A stretch of DNA of 64,000 nucleotides from SIAJ01 sp963773845 (GTDB lineage Bacteria > Planctomycetota > Planctomycetia > Gemmatales > Gemmataceae), in contig CAVZCU010000012.1 in assembly GCA_963773845.1 (NCBI GenBank), forward strand, positions 434,001-498,000, in the 5' to 3' direction. The stretch's first letter is position 1. Each line of letters opens with the position of its first letter. Position numbers and translations under genes: made by a program. Shown in pieces: positions 8,967-16,850 of this stretch. The notes under the pieces were generated by a model. The model did no database searches. It saw only the letters and a program-made list of their open reading frames with translations, and had not been told where the DNA came from.

Positions 8967-10085
8967 ATGAACCCGGAATTGCGACGTAAGACCGACGATC
9001 TGACCACCCGCCTAACCTATCTGCGGGACTCTCTTTGACATTTCCAGCCAAACTCAAGGAGCGCGATCGGCTCCTCAATATGCAGGGCGAACCGGAATTC
9101 TGGACCAATCAGGACAAGGCGCAAAAGACCATCCAGGCGCAGAAGACGCTGAACGCTCTTCTCAAGCCTTACGAGGAAGTCACCGGCGCCATCAACGACG
9201 TCAATGCGCTCGCCGAACTTTCCGAGGAGGATCCGACGCTCGAAAGCGAACTTGGCGGCGAGGTCGACCGGGCATCAACGCTGTTCGATCGCTTCGAGCT
9301 GATGGCGATGATGTCCGGCCGCAACGATTCGGCCAATGCCATCGTCTCGATCAAGCCGGGCGCCGGCGGAACGGACGCTTGCGACTGGGCGGAGATCCTC
9401 TACCGCATGTACACGAAGCTGGGCACAAGACCACGGCTTCACGGTCGAGGAGCAGGACCTGGAGCCCAATCTGGAAGCCGGCATTCAGATCGGTGACGTT
9501 CAAGGTCGTCGGCGAGTATGCTTACGGCTACATGCAAAGCGAAGTTGGCGTGCATCGGCTTGTGCGGATCAGCCCGTTCGGCTCCGGCGACACACGGCAG
9601 ACATCGTTCGCGGCCGTCGACGTGGTGCCGGAACTGGACGACAACATTCAGATTGAGGTCAAGGAATCGCGAACTGGAAATGCAGACGTTCTGCTCGGGC
9701 GGCCCCGGCGGGCAGCACCAGAACAAGACGCAATCGGGAGTGCGGCTGATCCACAAGTCCGGCGTGCGTGCCGAAAGCCGGACCGAACGCAGCCAGCACA
9801 AGAACTACGACAACGCGCTCAAGCTCTTGAAATCGCGCTTGTACATGATCGAGGAGCAGAAGCGGCTTGGCGAATTGGCGAACCGCTACGACGCCAAGGG
9901 CGAAATCGCCTTCGGCAGCCAGATCCGCAGCTATGTGCTCCAGCCGTATACGCTGGTCCGCGACGAACGCGACGGCATCGACGTCAAGACGCCGCAAGTG
10001 ATGAACGTCTTCGAACGGCGATATCGACGAGTTCATGCAGGCGTATCTGCGGTACAAGACGGAGAAGATGCATAAGAAGAAGTAA
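8967..10085 (+). CDS. prfB: Peptide chain release factor 2, programmed frameshift plus five further indels
   Basis: The start ATG at 8967 (MNPELRRKTDDLTTRLTYL) follows GAAGGAGCC. The frame meets the classic CTT-TGA-C recoding site at 9033-9039. The rest is RF2: coiled N-terminal domain, SIKPGAGGTDACDWA, the stop-recognition tripeptide SPF in RLVRISPFGSGDTRQTSF, and the catalytic GGQ in CSGGPGGQHQNKTQSG. It ends YLRYKTEKMHKKK, with TAA at 10083-10085. Beyond the programmed shift, frame changes are needed near 9041 (an extra T in ATTTCC), 9420, 9486, 9668 and 10012. Each restores conserved RF2 sequence. RF2 is needed for UGA termination in nearly all bacteria, so these are most likely sequence errors; a decayed second copy is the alternative. 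Confidence 0.85.
9033..9039 (+). promoter_or_regulatory. prfB programmed +1 frameshift site (CTTTGAC)
   Basis: Codon 23 CTT is followed by an in-frame TGA and then C, the conserved RF2 slippery site at which low RF2 causes +1 slippage and autoregulation. A purine-rich GCGGGA lies a few bases upstream, at the position of the internal Shine-Dalgarno. Continuing in +1 gives GAC-ATT, matching the conserved Leu-Asp. One extra T in the following ATTT run must be removed to reach PAKLKERDRLL. Confidence 0.85.
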
Positions 10086-10086
10086 C

Positions 10087-10211
10087 GCTCGTTCGACGCT
10101 CGGCGTCGAATGCTCTGGTCGCCGCTCTGCGGCGTTGCGGTCGGCCGATCCGGCGCCTCGCATCCACGCAGAGCGTGAATGCTCGCATTCGACGCGGAGC
10201 GTCGAACGAGC
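10087..10211. repeat. Long imperfect inverted repeat downstream of prfB
   Basis: The arms are 10087-10113 (GCTCGTTCGACGCTCGGCG...) and 10185-10211 (...GCGTCGAACGAGC), complementary at 26 of 27 positions. The loop is GC-rich and self-complementary. It lies between prfB and the next gene and may act as a terminator or be a dispersed palindromic element. Confidence 0.6.
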
Positions 10212-10222
10212 TGGTGGGATGA

Positions 10223-11241
10223 ATGCAGAATGAAGATTGCAGATTGTCGAATCAGGACCGGCCGGCCAGTGACACGGTCCGGCCGACCTCGCGTTCGTGG
10301 TGGGTCGCAGCATTAATACTCGGTGCTGGTTATGGCCTCGGAGGGCTGGGCGCAGGACTGACACTGGGCTATGTAATTGCAGCGATTCGCGGCGGGTCCG
10401 GGCGTTGGGTCGTGGTATTAATCCCATCAGCTTTTCTTCTGGTTTTCATGCCATTCGCCTTCGTCAACAATAGCCTGGGGCTCCGATTAAGATGGCAGGA
10501 AAAGCTGGCATCAATTGCGAACTGGTACATCGTCTGCGTGGGTTTAGTATGTGGCTGGCTCGCGGGTATCGCCTGCATAGGAATCTTGCTTCTACCATGG
10601 GGCCTGACGCGACTCGTTGCCATCGTGATTGCTTTCTACTGCGGGCCGAGACTTGCATTCTGGTTGATCCTTCGTCATAAGCCGCAACCGCCGGACCCTA
10701 ACTACGATGACGAAATGCCGCGTGACATCGCCACTACGGACCTGCAACTCGATCTGCCCGATCTCCTCTCAACCGAATCCTTCGGCCGCCGGCTAGGCTC
10801 GTTGCTCTTCCCCAACGCCGTCATCGCCCTGATCGGTCCCCTCGGAGCCGGGAAGACGCATCTGGCCCGGGCAATTGCCGAGGGCCTCGGCATCAGTAAT
10901 CCGCCAGCCGTGACCAGCCCCACGTTCACGCTTATTCACGAATATCCGGCCCGGCTGGCGATTTTTCACTTCGATGCCTATCGACTCAATAGTGTCGACG
11001 AATTCCTCGACCTGGGAGCGACCGAGTATTCCAGGCCGGCGGCGTCTGCCTGATCGAATGGGCCGATCGCGTGTTGCCGGCATTACCGAATGAGCGACTC
11101 ACGCTCCAGATCCGGCCGGTGGACGAGAATCGCCGGCAAGTGGATTTGACCGCGGTCGGTGAGAAGTATCGGCGACTGGTCGATGAACTGCTCACGTCGG
11201 CACCGGCACCTTCGCCAGAATCTCCACTACCGAATCCGTAG
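10223..11241 (+). CDS. tsaE: TsaE (tRNA t6A ATPase) apparently fused to a membrane domain; frameshifted end
   Basis: Residues ~1-160 form a membrane region with about four hydrophobic spans (for example WWVAALILGAGYGLGGLGAG). From MPRDIATTDLQ (10715) onward the protein is TsaE: ALIGPLGAGKTHLARAIAEG (Walker A), VTSPTFTLIHEY, 'IFHFDAYRL' and, after a frameshift near 11030, 'QAGGVCLIEWADRVLPAL'. It stops at 11239-11241. TsaE is the ATPase that works with TsaB/TsaD in N6-threonylcarbamoyl-adenosine synthesis. The membrane part is not normal for TsaE. It may be a separate gene whose stop was lost to an indel, with TsaE proper starting near 10715, or a real fusion. The last 50 bp overlap the convergent moxR-like gene. 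Confidence 0.7.
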
Positions 11242-12139
11242 TCGCCTCGGTTGGTGCGCCGAGGCCGGCGGTCTTGGCGATCAACCGATGGGCAAGCACC
11301 GGGACGGCGAGCGCCTTCACATCATCCGGCACGACGTAGTCGCGACCATCAAGCAATGCCGACGACTGGGCTGCTCGATACAAGCCGATCGCCGCTCGCG
11401 TGCTGGCCCCGAGGACAATTTCCGGTCGACTCCGTGTCGCTTCGGAAATATCGAGCACGTAATCGGCGATCGCGTCGGCGACCTTCACTTCGCGGACCCG
11501 ATCCTGCAGTTTTGTAATGTCCGAAGCGTGCAACACCGGCTGGAGATGCTCGACCGGCTCGCCTTCGCGATGTTGACGCAGCAAATCGCGCTCCGCGGTC
11601 CGATCGGGATAGCCCATCTCCGTTCGCAACAGGAAGCGATCGAGCTGGCTTTCCGGCAGCGGGTATGTTCCCTCGAACTCGTATGGATTCTGTGTGGCGA
11701 TGACGAAGAACGGCGGCCCGAGCCGATGCGTCACGCCGTCCAGCGAGATTTGTCGTTCGCCCATCGCTTCCAGCAGGGCCGATTGCGTTCGTGGCGTGGC
11801 CCGGTTCACTTCGTCGGCCAACACAACCTGCGAGAATAGCGGGCCGGGCATGAAGCGAAATTCACCGCTCGGTTGATGGAAAATGCTGGTGCCCAGCAAA
11901 TCGGCGGGGAGAAGGTCGGGCGTAAATTGAATGCGGTGAAACGAGCCGTCGATACTCCGGGCCATCGCCTTGGCCAAAAGTGTCTTGCCGACGCCGGGTA
12001 CGTCTTCCAAGAGCAAATGCCCATCGGCGAGCAGCGTCACCAGCGCCAGTCGAATTACTTCGGGCTTGCCGAGTACAACTGACGCGATGTTGTCGTGTAA
12101 CTTCCTCAACCTGGCAATTGAAGACGGTTCAATGCCCAT
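11192..12139 (-). CDS. MoxR-family AAA+ ATPase
   Basis: 315 residues from ATG 12139 (MGIEPSS...); the frame extends far upstream, but that part is antisense to another gene and was excluded. It has Walker A in 'LLEDVPGVGKTLLAKAMARS', Walker B 'LADEVNRATPRTQSALLEAM', sensor 1 'FFVIATQNPYEFEGTYPLPE', 'QLDRFLLR', and the C-terminal lid with 'LGASTRAAIGLYRAA' and 'YVVPDDVKALAVPVLAHR'. MoxR ATPases act as chaperone-like activators, often paired with DUF58 and VWA proteins, but no such partner is adjacent here. The 3' end overlaps tsaE by 50 bp in antisense. Confidence 0.92.
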   Translation of the reverse strand: MGIEPSSIARLRKLHDNIASVVLGKPEVIRLALVTLLADGHLLLEDVPGVGKTLLAKAMARSIDGSFHRIQFTPDLLPADLLGTSIFHQPSGEFRFMPGPLFSQVVLADEVNRATPRTQSALLEAMGERQISLDGVTHRLGPPFFVIATQNPYEFEGTYPLPESQLDRFLLRTEMGYPDRTAERDLLRQHREGEPVEHLQPVLHASDITKLQDRVREVKVADAIADYVLDISEATRSRPEIVLGASTRAAIGLYRAAQSSALLDGRDYVVPDDVKALAVPVLAHRLIAKTAGLGAPTEATTDSVVEILAKVPVPT

Positions 12140-12286
12140 TGTCGATTCCGGAGGGTGCGAAGTCGAACTGGCCTCGTGGCAATGATACGACTTGTGATAG
12201 ATTCGTGAGTCCAAGATGAATACGGAGACGGGGATCGTCCGGTTCGCAAGTATAATTTCGTGGCCCAGGTTTACTGCGAGGATTGC

Positions 12287-13942
12287 ATGTCCGCCGACAC
12301 AGCCGCTATCAAGAAACGGATCGGGGTCATTCGCCTGTTGTTCCCGTTCCTCGTAATTGCTCTTGGGGCAGCCACTTGGATCACGGCCTACAACTGGCGC
12401 AACACCAACGTCAATTCCTCCAATCTCAGTATCGCCAAGATGCTCGCCGTTGTCGTCACCGGAGCGCTGTTGCTCGTCTGGGCACTGCGCATGCCGGGTT
12501 GGCGAAAGCTTTACGTTTGGCTCGTCTTCCTGGGGGCCATTGGCTTGACATTTGTCTTTGTTCGCTACGACGGCATGCGCGGCAATTTCCTGGCTTCGTT
12601 CACATTTCGCGATTGGGTGCAAGACGCGTTCTTTGGCGGCAGCCCGGACACCATCCTCGAGCGCCAACGAGCGGCCCAGGGCAAGGCCGATGAACTTGCC
12701 GACTTGACCATACAGCTCGGCGACTGGCCCGCGTTCCGGGGAGCGAACCGAGATGGCGTGGCAATTGGCCCAAAGATCATGCGCGATTGGAGTGCCCATC
12801 CGCCCAAGGAGATTTGGCGGCAACCGGTCGGCGGGGGCTGGGCGTCGTTCAGTTACGCCAATGGCTTTTTGGTGACGATTGAACAGCGGCGCGATCAGGA
12901 AGTGGTCGTCTGCTACGACGCGGCGACGGGCAAAGAAGTCTGGAAGGCCGAATGGAACACGCGGTTCTCCGAGGACCTTGGGATGGGCGGCGACGGTCCG
13001 CGGTCGACGCCAACAATCGCGGATGGCGATGTGTTCGCCCTGGGCGCCAAGGGCCGGCTCGTTTGCCTCGATGGTCGCGACGGCCACGAGAAATGGGCCG
13101 CGGAAACTCTCGACGGCAATAAGAACTTGCGCTGGGCAATGAGCGGCTCGCCCCTCGTCGTGGATGACTTGGTGATCGTCAATCCCGGAGCGCAAACGGA
13201 CTCGGCCAAGGGCCGCGCAGTGCGAGCCTACAACCGAACCACTGGCGCTGAGGTCTGGGCGGCTGGCAACAAAGAGGCCGGCTATGCCTCGCCCGAACTC
13301 GCCCAACTCGGCGGCAAGAAGCAGGTCCTGATCTTCGACGGCAAAGGCCTTGCGGGCCACGACCTCGCCACCGGAGCCGAACTTTGGCGCTTCGACTGGG
13401 CGACCGAGTTTGGCGTCAATGTGGCGCAACCAGTCGTCGTCAGTGATTCGACCGTCTTCATCGCCTCCGATTACGGGGGAGCGGCTTCGGGGGGTTGTCT
13501 GGTGCGCGTCGTCCAGGCTGATGGCAAGTGGACCGCAACGCAAGTTTGGCGAACGAAACGCACGGTCATGCGCTGCAAGTTTACGAGTCCCGTACGCCGG
13601 AAAGATGACAGCGGCGATTACATTTACGGTCTGAACGATGGCTACCTCGAATGCATGGACCTGAAGAACGGCAAGCAGATGTGGAAGGACGAACGTCGAG
13701 GACGCGAAGGGGGAATTGGTCACGGTCAGATCCTCCTTGCTGATGACTTGATCGTCGCTTTGACGGAAGATTCCGGAGAACTGGTGCTCGTGGAAGCGAC
13801 GCCGAAAGAGTTTCGCGAACTGGGCCGAATCAAGGCTCTCAATCGCGGTTCAAGGAATTGGAACAACCCCGCAATGGCTCACGGCCGCATCTACATCCGC
13901 AACGATCAAGAGATGGCCTGTTACGATTTGACAGGTCCGTGA
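12287..13942 (+). CDS. Membrane-anchored PQQ-type beta-propeller protein
   Basis: 551 residues; ATG 12287 is preceded by GAGGA. Three N-terminal membrane spans (RLLFPFLVIALGAATWITAY; MLAVVVTGALLLVWAL; LYVWLVFLGAIGLTFVFV) are followed by a periplasmic propeller. This opens with GDWPAFRGANRDGVA and contains blades such as 'CYDAATGKEVWKAEW', 'CLDGRDGHEKWAAET' and 'CMDLKNGKQMWKDERR'. The WPxFRGxxRDG signature is typical of planctomycete/verrucomicrobial PQQ-like proteins. It is probably an exported binding or enzyme module of unknown ligand. It converges with nagA (22-bp overlap) and is divergent from the MoxR gene. Confidence 0.85.
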   Translation: MSADTAAIKKRIGVIRLLFPFLVIALGAATWITAYNWRNTNVNSSNLSIAKMLAVVVTGALLLVWALRMPGWRKLYVWLVFLGAIGLTFVFVRYDGMRGNFLASFTFRDWVQDAFFGGSPDTILERQRAAQGKADELADLTIQLGDWPAFRGANRDGVAIGPKIMRDWSAHPPKEIWRQPVGGGWASFSYANGFLVTIEQRRDQEVVVCYDAATGKEVWKAEWNTRFSEDLGMGGDGPRSTPTIADGDVFALGAKGRLVCLDGRDGHEKWAAETLDGNKNLRWAMSGSPLVVDDLVIVNPGAQTDSAKGRAVRAYNRTTGAEVWAAGNKEAGYASPELAQLGGKKQVLIFDGKGLAGHDLATGAELWRFDWATEFGVNVAQPVVVSDSTVFIASDYGGAASGGCLVRVVQADGKWTATQVWRTKRTVMRCKFTSPVRRKDDSGDYIYGLNDGYLECMDLKNGKQMWKDERRGREGGIGHGQILLADDLIVALTEDSGELVLVEATPKEFRELGRIKALNRGSRNWNNPAMAHGRIYIRNDQEMACYDLTGP

Positions 13943-15048
13943 ACGACTTCGCGGACGATAATCTCGGTGTCGCGCCTCCAGTCGAAGAGCACCAGCGGCG
14001 ATCGCGAACCGACGCTGACTTCGCACTTTGGCAAACCAAGCAACATCCGCGGATTGGCCCCGGCCATGTCGATCGCTTCGCGAAGACTCACATTCGCCAT
14101 TCGCAGCATGTTGCCGACACATGAGTCGGTGAATGCACCCGAGCCGGCGAGGAATGGCGTACCTGGCACGACGATTTTGCCATTCGGTTGCACTTCCCAT
14201 TCCCCGTAACGCCCTGGCGGCAACCCGGCCAAACTGCTCGCATCGCAAGTGATGATCGTTCGGGCCGGCGACTTCACGCGCACGATGACTTTGACCAGCG
14301 AGCCCGGCAAATGATGCCCATCGGAAATCACGCTGGCCCAAAGCTCATCGGTAGCGAGTTGTTCCCATAGGTAATTCTCGTGCCGCGGCAGCATGGCGTG
14401 CGAGCCGTTGCCAAGATGCGTGCTCAATCGTGCCCCCGCGGCGACGGCATCGCGAATCTGGGCGGGCGTGGCCGCTGTGTGACCGATCGCAACCACGACG
14501 CCTGTTTTCGCCACCTGCTCGATAAAGCGAATCGCCCCAGGGCGCTCCGGCGCCAATGTAATCAGCTTGATCAACCCGCCGGCCGCGTCCTGCCAGCGGC
14601 GGAACTCGTCGAAATCCGGGTTGCGGACGTGTTCCCGAGGATGTGCCCCTCGCGGCCCGTCATCGGCGGAGATGTAGGGGCCTTCGACATGAATCCCCGG
14701 TACGGCCGCGGCGACGACCGGATCCAATTCGCGGGCACGATGGAGAGTAGCCAGCCCATGCGCGATCGCCTCGTGGGAATTCGTAATCAAGGTTGGCAGC
14801 AAGCCGCCGATTCCATGCCGCCGGCATTCGTCGATGACCGTGCGAACCTGGTCCGTGTTGAGCGTCGCTGAACTGAAATCGATTCCGAGGCAACCGTTGA
14901 TTTGCAAGTCGAACAATGCGGGCGCGACCCAATCTGCCTCGCGATCGGCCGATCCCGTCCCCACCGGACCGATCGATGTGATCGTGCCGTCTTGCGAACG
15001 AATGTCGATTTGTTCGCTGGTTGCGTAATGTCGTGCGCGAATGAGCAT
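13921..15048 (-). CDS. nagA: N-acetylglucosamine-6-phosphate deacetylase
   Basis: 375 residues of the amidohydrolase superfamily. The markers are 'APALFDLQINGCLGIDFSS', the metal-binding 'GIHVEGPYIS', 'AIGHTAATPAQI', 'STHLGNGSHAMLPRHEN', 'VISDGHHLPGSLVKV', the catalytic Asp in 'IITCDASSLAGLPPG', and 'DSCVGNMLRMANVSLREAI'. NagA removes the acetyl group of GlcNAc-6-P in amino-sugar and cell-wall recycling. No nagB or transporter is adjacent, but a sugar/nucleoside-type MFS permease lies nearby. Cytoplasmic; the frame is complete. Confidence 0.88.
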   Translation of the reverse strand: MLIRARHYATSEQIDIRSQDGTITSIGPVGTGSADREADWVAPALFDLQINGCLGIDFSSATLNTDQVRTVIDECRRHGIGGLLPTLITNSHEAIAHGLATLHRARELDPVVAAAVPGIHVEGPYISADDGPRGAHPREHVRNPDFDEFRRWQDAAGGLIKLITLAPERPGAIRFIEQVAKTGVVVAIGHTAATPAQIRDAVAAGARLSTHLGNGSHAMLPRHENYLWEQLATDELWASVISDGHHLPGSLVKVIVRVKSPARTIITCDASSLAGLPPGRYGEWEVQPNGKIVVPGTPFLAGSGAFTDSCVGNMLRMANVSLREAIDMAGANPRMLLGLPKCEVSVGSRSPLVLFDWRRDTEIIVREVVHGPVKS

Positions 15049-15071
15049 GATTGCCTTACTATCATTCCGGC

Positions 15072-15521
15072 ATGAACTGGAACTTCCTCTTTGCGCTCCT
15101 CGCCGCCGGGGCAGGGGCGTGCATCGCGTTGCAGGCGTCCGCCAATAGCGCTTTCCGCAAGAACCTTGACGATCCGTGGTACGCCGCCTTCTTCTCGATC
15201 TGCGGCACCTTTGTCACGGCCATCATTGCCATGATCCTGATGCGCCCGTCGCCGCCGTCCTCCGAAACGCTGCGCTCAACTCAATGGTGGAACTGGGTTG
15301 GCGGGCCGCTCGGAGCAATGATCGTGCTGGCCGGCGCCGCGCTGACCCAGCGCCTGGGTGCCGCGGCGTTCATCGCGCTGGTTGTCGGCGGTCAGCTCTT
15401 GTGTTCCATCCTCCTCGATCACTTCGCCTTGATGGGCCTGCCACAGCAGCCGATTACGGTGGGCCGGGTGGGCGGAGCTGCGTTGGTGGTCGCGGGCGTG
15501 GTATGCATTAAGTATCTGTAA
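15072..15521 (+). CDS. DUF606 (DMT superfamily) small membrane protein
   Basis: 149 residues with five predicted membrane segments: FLFALLAAGAGACIALQASA, 'AAFFSICGTFVTAIIAMIL', 'GGPLGAMIVLAGAALTQRL', 'AAAFIALVVGGQLLCSILL' and 'VGGAALVVAGVVCIKYL'. The QASANSAFRK and 'GQLLCSILLDHF' stretches are typical of the DUF606/YdcZ family, five-TM half-transporters of the drug/metabolite group. It starts at ATG 15072. It is divergent from nagA and overlaps the convergent MFS gene by 14 bp. Substrate unknown. Confidence 0.85.
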   Translation: MNWNFLFALLAAGAGACIALQASANSAFRKNLDDPWYAAFFSICGTFVTAIIAMILMRPSPPSSETLRSTQWWNWVGGPLGAMIVLAGAALTQRLGAAAFIALVVGGQLLCSILLDHFALMGLPQQPITVGRVGGAALVVAGVVCIKYL

Positions 15522-16725
15522 CCGTCGCCCTCCGCGGGTCGCGGAAGAAGATCAAAAACAACACTAAAACGATTGCCGCCATGATGGCGGGGACGAGCCA
15601 AATGCCGTACCAATTGTGCGAATGCTCGGCAAGCGTGTTCGCTCCTTGTACGCGACCGGCGATAAACGTTCCGACAAACCCGCCGATCCCCCAGAGTATG
15701 AAGGCAATAAAGCCCTGGGCCGCCCCGCGGATACGCTCGTTCGACTCATCGTCCACGTAGAGCTGGCCGGCGATGAAAAGAAAGTCATAGCAGACACCGT
15801 GCAGACAGATCGCAGCGATGATGAGAGTGGATTGCATATCCGAGGATGACGTCGCACTCTGGGCGAGGAAGAAGAAACGCATGACCCACGCCAAGATACC
15901 GACGAAAATGGTCAGCTTGTATCCCAGCGAACGGAGCATGTATGGCAGAAGGAACAGGAACACCACATCGGACACCTGAGCCAAGGTCATCTTTTCCGCC
16001 GCGTTTTTCCATTCGAGTTCCCCGAGATAGATGTGGAGATTGACGAAATAGAAATAGAGCGGAATACAAATCAAGAACATGCACACGATGAAGATGGCGA
16101 ACGATCGCTTTTTCATGAGCCCCAGGGCGTCGAGGCCGAGAATTTCGCCCACGGACGCCCGACCGACTTTCTTGGGCGGCGTGTGCGGAAGCGTGAATGC
16201 GAACAGTCCGAACACGATGGACAGGCCGCCGGCGAGATAAAACTGCTGGTACGATTCTTCCGCATGAATTCGACTGACGGCAATGCCACCGGCGATCCAG
16301 CCGACCGCCGAAAAGATCTTCACCCGCGGGAAATCTGCCTTCGCATTTTGCAATTGATGCAACGACAGCGAATTGCCGAGCGCCAAAGTCGGGACGTACG
16401 TTGCGCAGTAGACGATGAGGAGCGCGTAGAACGTCCAGAATTCCCCCGCCGGCACCTTGGCCAGGAGATACATGAGCACTCCGCCAAGCAGGCCAAGCAC
16501 GCCGAGCAACTTCTCCGATGCGAAATAGCGATCGGCGATCAGGCCAACGAAGAACGGCGCGATCATCGCGCCGATCGCGAACGCGCCGTATGCGAGGCCG
16601 ATCTCCGCACCATTGAATTTGAGCACCTTCTCCATGTATGAGCCCATGGTGACATACCACGAGCCCCAGATGAAGTACTGGAGGAACATGAAGATCGAGA
16701 GCTGAACCTTGAGCTTCGTTTGCAT
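15508..16725 (-). CDS. MFS permease, nucleoside:H+ symporter-like
   Basis: 405 residues with about twelve membrane segments. It starts MQTKLKVQLSIFMFLQYFIW and has 'GSWYVTMGSYM' and 'IGAMIAPFFVGLIADRYFAS', the inter-helix 2/3 motif of the nucleoside-permease (NupG/XapB) branch. 'PTLALGNSLSLHQL' and the C-terminal 'YVDDESNERIRGAAQGFIAF' also fit that branch. Planctomycetes carry many such NupG-like symporters of unknown substrate. The gene stands alone on the minus strand, with a tail-to-tail overlap with DUF606. Confidence 0.88.
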   Translation of the reverse strand: MQTKLKVQLSIFMFLQYFIWGSWYVTMGSYMEKVLKFNGAEIGLAYGAFAIGAMIAPFFVGLIADRYFASEKLLGVLGLLGGVLMYLLAKVPAGEFWTFYALLIVYCATYVPTLALGNSLSLHQLQNAKADFPRVKIFSAVGWIAGGIAVSRIHAEESYQQFYLAGGLSIVFGLFAFTLPHTPPKKVGRASVGEILGLDALGLMKKRSFAIFIVCMFLICIPLYFYFVNLHIYLGELEWKNAAEKMTLAQVSDVVFLFLLPYMLRSLGYKLTIFVGILAWVMRFFFLAQSATSSSDMQSTLIIAAICLHGVCYDFLFIAGQLYVDDESNERIRGAAQGFIAFILWGIGGFVGTFIAGRVQGANTLAEHSHNWYGIWLVPAIMAAIVLVLFLIFFRDPRRATVTDT

Positions 16726-16850
16726 GGGCTACACCGTTTCGAATAAGTGAATCTCGCGAATCGCCGTCAGCCGTAAGATTCCGTTAATCCGCCGGGCCCG
16801 AAGTGCAACGCGAACCCCTGCGCCGCAGGTCGGCGGGCAGCCATAGACAC

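Noticed and set aside
12140..13723. Upstream 1.6-kb extension of the MoxR reading frame on the minus strand
   Set aside because: It is exactly antisense to the PQQ propeller gene, lacks AAA+ content, and the MoxR family starts at MGIEPSS.
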